Assembly: GCF_047495875.1 (NCBI RefSeq) | Contig: NC_092463.1 | Coordinates: forward strand, 13,774,622-13,838,621 | DNA: 64,000 nt | Direction of reading: 5' to 3' | Origin: Pithys albifrons albifrons | Lineage: Eukaryota; Chordata; Aves; Passeriformes; Thamnophilidae | In this document: positions 1 through 10,359 of the stretch, one piece after another | Layout of the letters: the number at the start of each line of letters is the position of its first letter | How positions within the stretch are numbered: the stretch's first letter is position 1 | The notes under the pieces: generated by a model | Told to the model about the DNA's origin: nothing | Databases searched by the model: none | Seen by the model: only the letters and a program-made list of their open reading frames with translations | Made by a program: the position numbers and the translations under genes

Positions 1-2864
1 CATACTAAAGGGAAAATGGGATCCTCATGGCAGATAGGGAAAACAAAACTAAACTAGAGACAGTCTGCTGCAAACAACATTTATTTAAGAGATGGTAAAT
101 CACTATTTAAAACACGTTCTAAACGTGACAGTAAATCTTGTTGGCTAAACTAAATTAGAATGCATAGGAAACAAAAAAAATCAGGCTTGTTTGTGGGGGC
201 CCTGGGCTGTGAGAAAACAGCTCTCAGTGCTCCTTCTAAACTCAGTAATCACCCAGCTTGTTTGGACAATGAATGTTAGTGGCACTAGGTAGAATATCCC
301 ACTGCCCTGATGCTCTCTAGTTTTCTCAGATTGCTTCTTTCTCTTCCTCTTCTACTTACACAAGGACACTACATTCTCCTTCTTTTAACTGAGAGATCAT
401 AAAAAGCTGTACCCCAACTTACATTAAATGAAGTATTTTATAGGTATTCACTGTATTTCCATTATTACTATATAAATCAAAACAATTAAGGGTAGAAAGT
501 AACTGAAGAAAATGACCCAAACCCAGAAATGTTATTCTGGAAAAAAATCAACTTTTGCAAACTCTTTGATAAATGGTGCAAAGACAAAAGTGTGTGGCAT
601 ATACAGACTCTTGCATCTAGAGATGGTTGAACTGAAAAAGGATCAAAACAAGTAAATATGCGAGAACTTTATAGAAATCTCCTGAGCATCTTTGGCCAAG
701 CACATGTCAGCTAGCTCCAAAGAGAATAGTTCCAAAAATTTCCTCACAGTTTTTTAATTAGAGATGGTTGAACAAAGACCTTTTTTTCTTGAAGATTTAT
801 TTGATTTTTCATGTTTTAATAGGATAAGAGTTTGATAGAAATGCATTGACTTTTTTATGTTTTTATTTTCTGTAGTTACTATTGCTAGCGCAATCATGTT
901 TTGTGTAATTTTTTGTTAACAATATGATTTCCAAAGATCCTTGACCTAATTTTTCTTATCATCAATGCATTGTCAAGAATGAGACAACCTAGACTGATTG
1001 TGGAATCTAGAAAAAAAAGAAAGGGAAAGGAAAATATAATGGGTTTAGGCTACTTCAGCACATCCTTATTTAGAGTATCTATTTGTATCTATTCATAAAG
1101 TCACAGTGTTTTATAAATCAAAATTTTGAAGCCACTGCTCAGAAGCTGTGCATTACCTGAAAGGCTCTGTGATGTTAATTACAAACACGGGAACCTAAAA
1201 AGTCAAGTGTGAGGTCACCACTGCTAGATTTTAAGTTGACCATGACAGTGAAGTGAACAGTTCCTCAGGGTGTTCTTTGCACTCTACTCTCTGTGATTAC
1301 CAGTGGACAATGATTTCTATCAGTTGGAGACATGGACACAAATCTCAGTGCTCAACAAAGTCCTTTTCCTTGATGTTTCCAAGTGTTACATTTCATTTTA
1401 AAGTGTATTCTTTGCCTCTTAATATATGCTAACTATGTTCCTACAACTCATCAAGTGTTTGTTTTTGTGAATGCAAAGGAAAAGAAAAGCTATAAATCAC
1501 CTCCAATAATTTCTTAAAATAACTGTAAAGAAATAAAATACTTTAATGGATCTTTTCTGTCCTGCTTGATATAAAGTTAACACTCCATATCAAATTTATT
1601 CTTAAAAAAATCCTGAATAAAAAAAATCTAATTATATGAAAGTTAATAGATTTTTCTCTGCCTAGACTAAGATGCAATAGACTTAACTGAGGCAAAGAAT
1701 AGTCCACAGAAACATTACAAAATGTCTTCTAACAGAAAGTTTAGGGAAGTGATGGAAAAAGAATCTGGGTGCTGTAGAGTCTCCATCATTAGAGGTCTTA
1801 AAGAACAGATTAGACAAGCAACTGTCAGGAATGGCATAGGAATAGTTGGTTTTGCCTTAGGGCAGAGGGATGGACTAGCTGACCTCTTGAGGTCATTTTC
1901 AGTCTTGTGATTGTGAATGAAAACATGCATCCTCTCCTAACTGCAATATAATCCGTCATCACTCAACACCATTTCCTTTCAGTGTCATGCATTCAACCTT
2001 AACTTTGTCCTTTGTTTTGCTCTATTAAGAAAGTATGCTTTCAGATGTACTGCCTCTATGTAATGTAATATTTATTAAATGCTTTGTAAAGAATGAGGAA
2101 AAGACAAAAAATTTTGTAGATTAGGAAATTACTAATTTGTATACATTTTTATTACACGATGGAGAGAATGTTACAATTAATAAATAAAAATGGGTTAAAA
2201 GGTCTTAGTTAAATTTACTTCCTTAGTAAATATGACATCTATTTGTAGATCTTGCAAGGTATTATTATAACTTTGTGTGTGTGTGTATATACATATATAT
2301 TTGAGGTTATATTGCAAAAAAGAAATGGGAGTAAGAAATTGAATTTGTAACCTAGCAACATATCATTTTGATATTGGCAACTTTTTTTTTCATTAGAATA
2401 TAGTGGATCAGTAGAATTAAATAAAATCCTTAATACATGAAGACTTACAAGAAGAATAGTCAGTTTTCCAGGTTCTTGCTGATTCTCCATTCAGGACTTA
2501 GAGCTGTTCCAGGCTGAGCTTTCTCTTACACTGTCATATCTTCTTTATAAACTTCTTCTAGTAAACATTTGATCAATTATGATCTGACTTATGTCACTAA
2601 AAATTTCTAGGCACTCACTTACTTATGAAGCTAGTATATTTTCCAGGTATAATCTGGAAAATGGAAAAACAATTAAAAATACCTTCCCAGATTTCTTGTC
2701 AGGCAGTAATCTTGCCATTATATTCCAATTTAATATTAGAATAACTATATGATTTTCCCATATTGATCTTTTACTTCCTTCTCCCATGAGTTTTACTGAT
2801 TATTTTTTCCTGAAGAATGTCATCTTTTTCTTCTTATTCTCCACGACTTTCTATGTTTTCTCTT
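1..2864. other. AT-rich unique sequence, no gene seen
   Basis: No exon, RNA gene or repeat family is recognisable here. Overlapping open frames on the two strands near 1715-1930 have no domain and no homology signal I know, so I treat them as chance. A short TG/TA stretch lies at about 2273-2300. The sequence is consistent with intergenic or intronic DNA. Confidence 0.6.
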
Positions 2865-2869
2865 AGTAC

Positions 2870-3040
2870 TGTCTTGGGTTGAGCTGGCAAAATGCCAACT
2901 GCCCAACACAGAGAGAAATGGTCTCCCACCCCCGCCAGCCAAGGGAAAAGAAGGGAGAGAAAAAAAAAACCCAAAAGCTCAAGTAGCAAGCTTTTTATAT
3001 TATAGAAAAGAAAGACAATTAAAAACAGAATATGATATAA

Positions 3041-3085
<45 letters not shown>

Positions 3086-3525
3086 AAATTGGAGAAAAAG
3101 AAAACCAGGCTAACAACAATAACTACTGAGTCACCCAACCAAATAATACAGATTCCAAACACCCAAACCACACTACACCTTCCAAAAACTATTCCAGAGA
3201 AACCTCCCAGTAAAGAGAGGAGAAAATTAACAAGAAAATGTTCACCTCCCTAGATAACACGAGTGCGGAGGGTGGCAAGGCCTCATCTCAGCAGGGCAGG
3301 GCAGTGCAGGGTGTCCTCACCCTTCTGAGGCAAAACCCAAAAGAGACAGAAGCTCCTCCTCCTCTCTCTCTTTATACCTCTTGATACTTCTTGATGATGT
3401 CAGATGATATGAAATACTTCTTTGGTTGCTTAAGTCAGGTGTTGCTTGTCCCTTCTGATCTATGTCACATTCTTTGGGCCTGCTAAATTTAGGCTGAACT
3501 GAGGCCTAAAGCCAAAACTACCACA
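2870..3525. mobile_element. Solo LTR of an avian endogenous retrovirus (ERVL-like)
   Basis: This is a 656-bp block that begins TGTCTTGGGTTG and ends AACTACCACA, so it has TG...CA ends with a short inverted TGT/ACA. It is bounded by an exact 5-bp duplication. The opening sequence and the closing stretch resemble avian and passerine endogenous-retrovirus LTRs as I remember them; the family name is not certain. A TATA-like TTTATACC lies at 3371-3378 if read on the + strand. No gag, pol or env sequence lies next to it, so it is a solo LTR left by recombination between the two LTRs of a provirus. An (AT)n microsatellite has expanded inside it. The perfect duplication suggests a fairly recent insertion. 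Orientation is likely +, judged from the TATA-like site, but this is not proven. Confidence 0.8.
3044..3081. repeat. (AT)n microsatellite inside the LTR
   Basis: An uninterrupted alternation of A and T runs for about 37 bases, from 3044 until it is broken by TGTATAAATT. It lies within the solo LTR, so it either arose or expanded after that LTR family formed. Its length is likely to vary between individuals, and it can form a cruciform. Confidence 0.9.
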
Positions 3526-3530
3526 AGTAC

Positions 3531-4379
3531 ACAAAGATGACTTCATGTTTCTTATTTTAGGAAGTCCATTAATGATGCCTTTTACTTTTTCACCAATGCT
3601 TGAGGTAATTTTTTTCCCTCATTTTTAAAGAAAGAGTATGTGTTTGGAATTTTTCTACTCTTATTCCTACATCTACCCTCACTTGAAAATCTTCCTGTCA
3701 GCTGAAACCATTATCAGCAAAGTTATTAAAAATTTTCAGTCAAAGATCTAAATTAAAACTCATGTTCATCTCATAAGCATAATCAATCCCACAACTCCCT
3801 CCTTTCATGACTCTTTCTTACGGGTTTTCTTGTTTTCTTCTCTGGTCCATTGTTTCACAATCACTTTCAGCTTATTATGGTGGTACCACTGGTCTTGCTC
3901 TTTGATATTCTTCCTTTCCTCTAAATCACAGATCTTGGTCACCTCATTACTTTAGACTAATGTAAATATTGCCTTGGGTTTATTTTTCTTCATGGGCCTA
4001 AGATAAATTCTTTATTCTCTATTCTTTTAGATCACATTCATCACCACCTTGCATGTCTCTCAGGCTTGCAACCTGGCTCATCTCTAATAGATCCTTAGTC
4101 CTACATCCAAACGATCTCTGCAAAATTTATCTGAGATGCAATCCTTTTTAACCCTCCACAGTTAAAATTATTGTCAGCTTTCATGACATCCTATCCCAAT
4201 TTCAACAAGTGGGATTCTACAACTTGTTAAAATGTGCAACTGTATAGCACAGAACTTAAACCCAGATACCCTCACCTGCAAACTTGTTCCTATTTATTTA
4301 TTATCCCTCATTTATCTTTAATGATATTTATCAACCTTTAGGACTGTTACTTTTAAAATATTAATCCTGTGAAATGAAA
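3531..4379. other. AT-rich spacer, no gene seen
   Basis: The sequence between the solo LTR and the first CR1 fragment is rich in T and C on this strand and has no recognisable gene, RNA or repeat. Confidence 0.5.
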
Positions 4380-4645
4380 TGACTTGAGGAAACATCATGA
4401 AGCTGAGTTAGGAGAGGTTTAGGTTGGGTATCATGAAAAGATTTTTCATGCAGAGGATGGTTGAACACTGGAACAGGCTCCCCAGGGAAGTGATCATGGC
4501 ACCAAGCCTGACTGAGTTCAAGAAGTGTTTGAACAATGCTCTCAGGCACGTGGTGTTATTCTTGGCATGTCCTGTGCAGGGGCAGAGGCTGGAGTCGATG
4601 ATCCTGATGAGTCCCTTCTAACTCAGCATACTCAATGATTCTATG
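4380..4645 (+). mobile_element. CR1 LINE, 5'-truncated 3' end
   Basis: The block holds the last coding stretch and the 3' tail of a CR1 retrotransposon. One frame from 4424 reads MVEHWNRLPREV, a very characteristic stretch near the end of CR1 ORF2, followed by APSLTEFKK. The element ends with a CCCTTCTAACTCAG-type sequence and a decayed TGATTCTATGG tail at about 4632-4643. Severe 5' truncation is normal for CR1. The same coding stretch and tail recur in the copy near 45.6-45.8 kb, so the two belong to the same or sister subfamilies. The copy is not functional. Confidence 0.88.
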
Positions 4646-5190
4646 GCTGAAGGATAGCACATTAATTACTCATGTTTCATTGTTTTCTTGTATTACTTAC
4701 AGGACCAATGTCCTTATCTTTGACTTATGAGTCTGTATAACATTTTACTCTGTTTGTACAGTGCCTAGTACACCAGTTTGTCGTGGAAGAGAGAAGGGAC
4801 ATGATTTCAGTTGCTCAATTGTACCTTTCATCTTAAGGTGTGGGTAGGAAAAAATATCATTAACCCATCATGTCCTACAGTGACTCAGAAGAGGATAATT
4901 GGCTACAGAACAATGTTAAAATATTTCCAGAAGATAAATCTTTCTTTCTTGTAATATGAAGTTGATCATTAAAGAAGGATTTTGAAGTATTCATAGTCAA
5001 TGTAAAAACAATTACCTTGAAAAGAAAAATATGCCCCCACCCTTTTATTATTTTGGAGGGACTGAAAAGGGTAGTAAGTGATGATAAACAACTGAAATCT
5101 CTTTGCCAGACTTATAAATTCCTGCTTTAGCTTATCCCTCAAACATTTCAACAAAAAGTAGAATATTCGAAGATTGTGAGAATTGTTAGC

Positions 5191-5620
5191 TGTGGCTAAG
5201 CCAAGTTACAGCGTTTTTCCTGTCTATTAAACAAACCCAATAAAATAGGAATGGACAGTGTCTAGTAAGTATCTGTCCACTTTGCCCAAGGGGAAGCAGC
5301 ATAATTCATCAGCCTTGGTGGTGAGATGGTTTATCTGCCTCGGTCGCCCTTGGGCTGACCTCACCCCTTGCCTTGTGAAGTGGCCATGGGAGCCAAGGAC
5401 TCCATTTCAGCCATGGCTGAGCCATTGACTATATGCTTTTCAGAAGTAGAAGGCCTGTTTCTGGGACCACACCATAACTCAGTGCAACAGGGCTGTGGTG
5501 CAAATACTCCTGTGTTTATATTGTAGGAGCAATTACACTAATAAAACTGTGTGTTTAAACCCCATGTCATTCTCCAGTCTATGCCTGTGCCCAGAATCCC
5601 CATGCAGTCGTGAATGGTAT
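5191..5620 (+). mobile_element. Possible unclassified LTR-like block
   Basis: This stretch is more GC-rich than its surroundings. It starts TGTGGCTAAGCC and carries a TATATG-type site near 5430. It then has AATAAA at 5540-5545 followed by a GT-rich stretch, the order expected for the promoter and polyadenylation signal of an LTR. I could not find a target duplication or recognise the family, and the ends given are estimates. It could instead be a unique, moderately conserved sequence. Confidence 0.25.
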
Positions 5621-5644
5621 CTGCACAGGTTCCTCAACTTCTAA

Positions 5645-7715
5645 ATTTGTGTCTTTGCTAATAACCCCTTCCTCTAGTTCCTGATCTCTGAAAGCCAAAT
5701 AATCTTAGGAAGAAATCCAAGTATTTATAGTATTGCTACTTTGTTTCCTTTTAAATAGGTTAATACTGCTTGTATGTCTGTTGATCTCATCTGGAGAGAA
5801 ATGACTGATGTATGAAAAAAGGTAATAGCTTTTATCTTTTTTTTTTTCCCCAGTTGTTCTGTTTCTGACTTATGCATGGGTTTTCTGCTTCTTATTGTCT
5901 GTGTATCTTGAGGACAGTCTGAAACACCACCCTCTTTTAGACTTGCATCTATCCCTTGAACATAATTTTACTCCACACTTTCTCTCCACTTTCATTCTTT
6001 AGACTTTTCTCTTATTAACATTGATAGCTATTTTTCAGAAAACAACTTTTTTCATGAAAGTATATTATTTCAACAGTCAGACTTCTAAAAGCACAAGTGA
6101 AATATATCAAAATCCAAAATCACAACAGAATTTCTTTTTCTTTGAATAGACCAGATTTTATTCCAGTTTAAGTCCCCCCTCAAAAAAAATAGCTTGTAAA
6201 GAAAAAATACTTGAAAATCAGTTTTTAGAAATACTTTATTGTATGGTAATTCTAGCTGGTCAAACTTGAAGCCTAACACTGATGTATGTGACAGATACGT
6301 GAACAGTGATTCTGAGTTCTGAACTCTTGACAATGACTTAATTTTTCCTCTGCATTCTCTCTCTCTGTATAATAAAGATGTCAGTTCCTATTATTAATTC
6401 TGCTTTAAGTATGAGAAGGACAATATAACATTTTACCAGGATTTTTGAAGATGAAATCACTGTATCAGGGTAACACATATAATGCACAATATTTACAAGG
6501 AGAAGACATTAAAGTAATTGGAACTTATATGTAAACTGCTTTTAACCTGTTGTTGCATTTACAAAGTTTTGTGAAAACAATTTAAGGATAAAAATTCTTT
6601 GTATGAATTCATTCAGAGGTATGAAAGATAGTCATAGCTGGTTTTGCTAGGGGGACATGTGTAAATGTTTCTTCTTTCTTTTAAATGATTTATTTTTCCA
6701 GAAGCTTCTGAACAAACTCTCAAAACAACCACATTAAATATGAGACTGCTAATAATGTCTAAGGAAATAAAAATCTACTTCAGAGAAATTTGGTAGGTAG
6801 TCTAAATATTGTAATGATAGCAGTTTGAATTACAGATAGCACACAAGCGATGTAGGAAGGCCACACAGCACCTTGCAATTTAGAATTTGTCAACATTTTG
6901 CAGTTTCCCTTGTGACTCACCACTTGGTTGCTGTTTCCCATTTATTGTTTACATAGGTTTAAGCTTTGGAACATCCATACAAAACAGCACATTCCAGCTT
7001 TAAATCGGTCACACATAATGAGAAATTTCAAATCACTCGAAGCAGTCAATTTAATATTTTATAAGGAAAATGCAACCAGAGTTGTGCAGTTAAATTTGCA
7101 GGAAGATCAGGAAGGACAGCAAGAGCAGCCACACATACATTATTGGTGAAAAAATAGAGGTAAACTAAAAAAATGTGAGACTGTGTGTCTGAAGTCTGTA
7201 ACAGCTGTGGCTCATACTTAACGTGTAGGTTTCATTCATTAAATATATGTATGATATAAATATGCTAATCCTGTGACTCTGTCAGTCTGCAAAGAGGATA
7301 AGAAGGGCAGAAAACATAATTAAAAAAGTGTGTAGGTGTTTCTGTTAAAAGAAATTTGCTGGTAGTGTGAAATCTGAATTTCTAGCTTGCCTTATTTTAA
7401 TTTTGTGATGCCTGGGCCCTAAGAATCAAAAGAAGGGATTTCCCTCACTTCTTCAAGCCAGTCAGAGTCACATATTATGGTGAACACTGAGATTTCCAAG
7501 GTAGCAGCCATGATGCCACTGGAGAAGAAATAGAAAGAATGTCAAGAAATTCCATTCCTAGATCGTTACCCTGCACAATCAGATTTATTTTCCTTTTATT
7601 TCTGTGTGAATCTGTGCAATTTCCAGTTACAAATGCAACATGGCTCCACAATTCATTGCAAAAGAGTAGTAACTTCCCTACTTTAGCAAAGCATAAATCA
7701 AGAAATTAGAGCAGC
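5645..7715. other. AT-rich unique sequence, no gene seen
   Basis: No gene or repeat is recognised. The open frames (61-82 codons) show no domain. A FOX-type TGTTTAC lies at 6946-6952 within a TTATTGTTTACAT context, next to CpG-bearing sequence near 6848, but this alone is weak. Confidence 0.5.
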
Positions 7716-7717
7716 AG

Positions 7718-7905
7718 GGGGTTTGAGTTTCTTTTTGGTTCTTATCCCTGAGAGGTAAGGATATTTTATTGCTTTGGTGGTTTTTCTTGGGCTTGGTTTT
7801 TGTTGGTTTTTTTTTTGGGGGGGGGAGGCGGGGGTTGGTGTTTTAGTGTATTTAGTTGGTCGACTGGTTTTGGGTGTTGTGTTTTTGTTTTTTGATTTTT
7901 TTTTT
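7718..7905. repeat. T/G-rich low-complexity tract with a G run
   Basis: The + strand is almost free of A and C for most of this span. It is made of GGTTT/TTTTTG-type words, with a run of nine G at 7817-7825 followed by AGGCGGGGG. The apparent 74-codon frame on the - strand (poly-Lys/Pro/Thr) is a translation of this low-complexity DNA, not a gene. Tracts like this tend to be length-variable and error-prone in assemblies. Confidence 0.8.
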
Positions 7906-8099
7906 ACCATTGCTAAATACATCCAGAGTGCTCCAAAAATCTAGAAAAGGAAATTAAAATCTTAGACTGTTCACAGTGATTTTAGGACTTGATAGTGGAT
8001 TTCATCCTGATGGTGTTGATTTTAGGGACTACTACATCAAAGCATGAATGGTTTAGCTGTAAGCTCATGTTTACTACTTCACACAACACACTTGTTTCC

Positions 8100-8340
8100 C
8101 CGAAAGCCAATTCTGATTCAAATCAATTTAATTAAGTAACAAAGCTGGTTGTCATGGTAACAACACTACTAATTTGTCATGGCAAATACTCTGTGAGATT
8201 GACCAGTTGCTAAGCAACAGCCAATGGGCTTGAAGACAGAAGATGACAAATTCTATCTGGTGCAGATGTTGTGATCCAGTCTTGAATTAGGCCCCTGTTC
8301 AGAGCAGATTCCCGAGAGCATCACCTGGATAGCTTAATAG
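8100..8340. promoter_or_regulatory. Candidate conserved element with clustered RFX X-box-like motifs
   Basis: Three motifs related to the RFX X-box lie within 71 bp. GTTGTCATGGTAACAAC is at 8148-8164, GTCATGGCAAAT is at 8176-8187, and GTTGCTAAGCAAC, a near-perfect dyad, is at 8206-8218. A CCAAT box, the NF-Y site, begins at 8221 only 3 bp beyond the last motif. A homeodomain-type TTTAATTAAG lies just upstream at 8127-8136. RFX and NF-Y are known to cooperate at X-Y modules of vertebrate promoters and at some cilia-related promoters. No transcript start or gene is visible here, so a distal enhancer is the more natural reading. The motifs are seen directly; binding and function are inferred. 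Confidence 0.4.
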
Positions 8341-10048
8341 CAACACAGGGAGTAGCATGCCACAACAAATTACATTGTTTTGTACTTTTAAAAATGTGTT
8401 TGAGGGAGAAGCTAGTAAAAGAAGGTAATTTGATGCTCCCTGTCATCTTTTTTATTTTCCTGTTACAGCATATATGGAGATGATTCAATCTTACTGTACT
8501 TGGCTTTGCATATGCATATTTATATCTTTGAAGCAGTCTTTTATTCATCTTTGTGCAAATGATACATAAAATTTAGGTATGCAAGCACAAAAGAAGTGGA
8601 TTATGGCTAAATAACCTCAACAAAATCTGTTTGGAGTAATGTGCATAATTCACTCACAACAATGGAGAACAATTTATTTTTAGTTTATTATTCTTTCTCT
8701 CCAGATACTCTCCAACTTCACAGTTTATATTTGATTTACTTTTATTCATGAGAATAAATTCATTATTTCTCTCATGAAAGGTACTACAAATATTTCAGGC
8801 TGTTGGTGTCTTCCTACCTGTGCCTGTGTTTTGTCTGCACAGAAATCAGACTATGTGTAAAGTAATGTCATTTTGTCAATGCATGGCTTTCTTTAATTCA
8901 GTGTGCTATCTAATTTATCACAAATCCTTGTGCAACTAAAAAACCCACTTGAACTGGGAAATAATTAATATATTCTGTTCTGTTCTATGTTTGGGTCTCA
9001 TTATAAAACCTACTCGTTAAACTTAGTACTTGGAGTATAAATTTAACCAAACTGGTGACTGATGAGGAAGAACATGGAAATTTGTGAGGTTAAGATTAGA
9101 GATATTAACAGAAAAGTTGATTACTTTACAGTTCACTAGAAAATATTACTACCAGAAATGCTTTGTGAAATAGGATCCACATTTCTAAGATTTTGCTTAC
9201 AAATATAAAGAAAATTTTTTACAGTTTTGAAATGGCTGAGTTTTAGGTTATTTTAGATATTTCATTTCTTCAAGAAAACTGACTTTTCAATTAGAAATAA
9301 TTTGCCAAATTATAATCATAACAGAATGACAAGTGCTCTAATAGAACAAAGACTCAAGCATTGAAATCAAAACAAATCCGTCTAATTTTCTGAAGCAAGA
9401 TATCTGAATGACCCAAAGTTCCCCTCTTTTGCTCAACCATCATTTTCTTTTCTATGAGATCACTTGTGCTAGCAGAAAAATTTTAAAATTCCTAAAAAAC
9501 CTTTATGGAGCAGATATTCCAGTCTTCACAAATTTCTAATATGGATAGTATATTAGTTTCTTAGTAGATACACTGCAGCTTATGGACTGTTGACAGGATG
9601 ATCCAGAAAAAACCCTAATATTATGCTCTATGATATTCACTTGAATATATACAAAAACAATTTTTCATTTTAAATAAAATGATATCTAGAATCAAACCAG
9701 AGATTTGTTTTATCAGCTTCACTGCAAATGCAGTCACCATGATAGAAACTAAATAAACCCACAGTCTTCTATTACATCAGACAGTTGAAATTAATCAAAT
9801 GAATAATCCAAAGAAACAAAACTAAAATCAGCCTTTTAAAATTAAGTTCATAGTGTTACTATATAAATAGAGAAATAATTGTGACCATCAAGTTTGGTTA
9901 AAAGGATGTTCTGCAGAAAATCAGCTAGAGAAATTTCTACAATATTAGCAGAAAATATAAAACAATAGCCAGATGCAATTTAGATGTCATCTTTTCACTG
10001 TTTCAACCCACTTGTTAGATAGTATTTTTTATATTGTGTTGTAAGGGA
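8341..10048. other. AT-rich unique sequence, no gene seen
   Basis: Nothing recognisable as a gene, RNA or repeat family. Open frames are short and without domains. Confidence 0.5.
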
Positions 10049-10347
10049 TGTCTGTGGCAAGGCTTTGGCAGTAGGGGTGCTGCAGGGCTGGTCTCTGTGG
10101 GCTGGGGGACGAAAGGTGGTTTTTTAATGTTTGTCTGTTTCTCACTAACAAACCTATTTTAATTGAAAAAAAATTCATTATCCTCAAGTTGAATCTGTTT
10201 TGCCAGTAATAGTAATTTGGTAAGAAATATCACTATCTCAACCTACAAAGTTTCTTATCCTGTTTTCTCCCCCATCCTACTAAGCAGGGGGAGGCAAGGA
10301 GGAAGTAGTTGGGGGAAGCGTGTCTGTTAGCCAAGTCTTACACACCA
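10049..10347 (+). mobile_element. Old LTR-like repeat (avian ERV)
   Basis: The block starts TGTCTGTGGCAAGGCTTTGG and continues with a GGGGTGCTGCAGGG-type stretch, which resembles the start of a widespread avian ERVL LTR group. Its far end, with CTCCCCCATCCTACTAAG, GGGGGAGG and a final CTTACACACCA, resembles the end of the same group. The two ends are about 300 bp apart, shorter than I would expect for a full LTR, so it is probably internally deleted. The flanks GTAAGG (10041-10046) and GTAAAG (10349-10354) may be a decayed duplication, but the positions do not fit both ends exactly. The family identification is from memory and tentative. Confidence 0.5.
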
Positions 10348-10359
10348 GGTAAAGACAAC

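Larger units (their letters stand above)
2865..3530. repeat. 5-bp target site duplication AGTAC flanking the LTR
   Basis: AGTAC occurs at 2865-2869 immediately before the TG that opens the LTR, and again at 3526-3530 immediately after the CA that closes it. The match is exact and sits precisely at both ends, which is the footprint of retroviral integrase. A 5-bp duplication is the usual size for ERVL-class elements; ERV1 and ERVK elements usually leave 4 and 6 bp. Confidence 0.85.

Noticed and set aside
7698..7922. Lys/Pro/Thr-rich 74-codon frame on the - strand
   Set aside because: It is a translation of a T/G low-complexity tract, not a basic protein gene.
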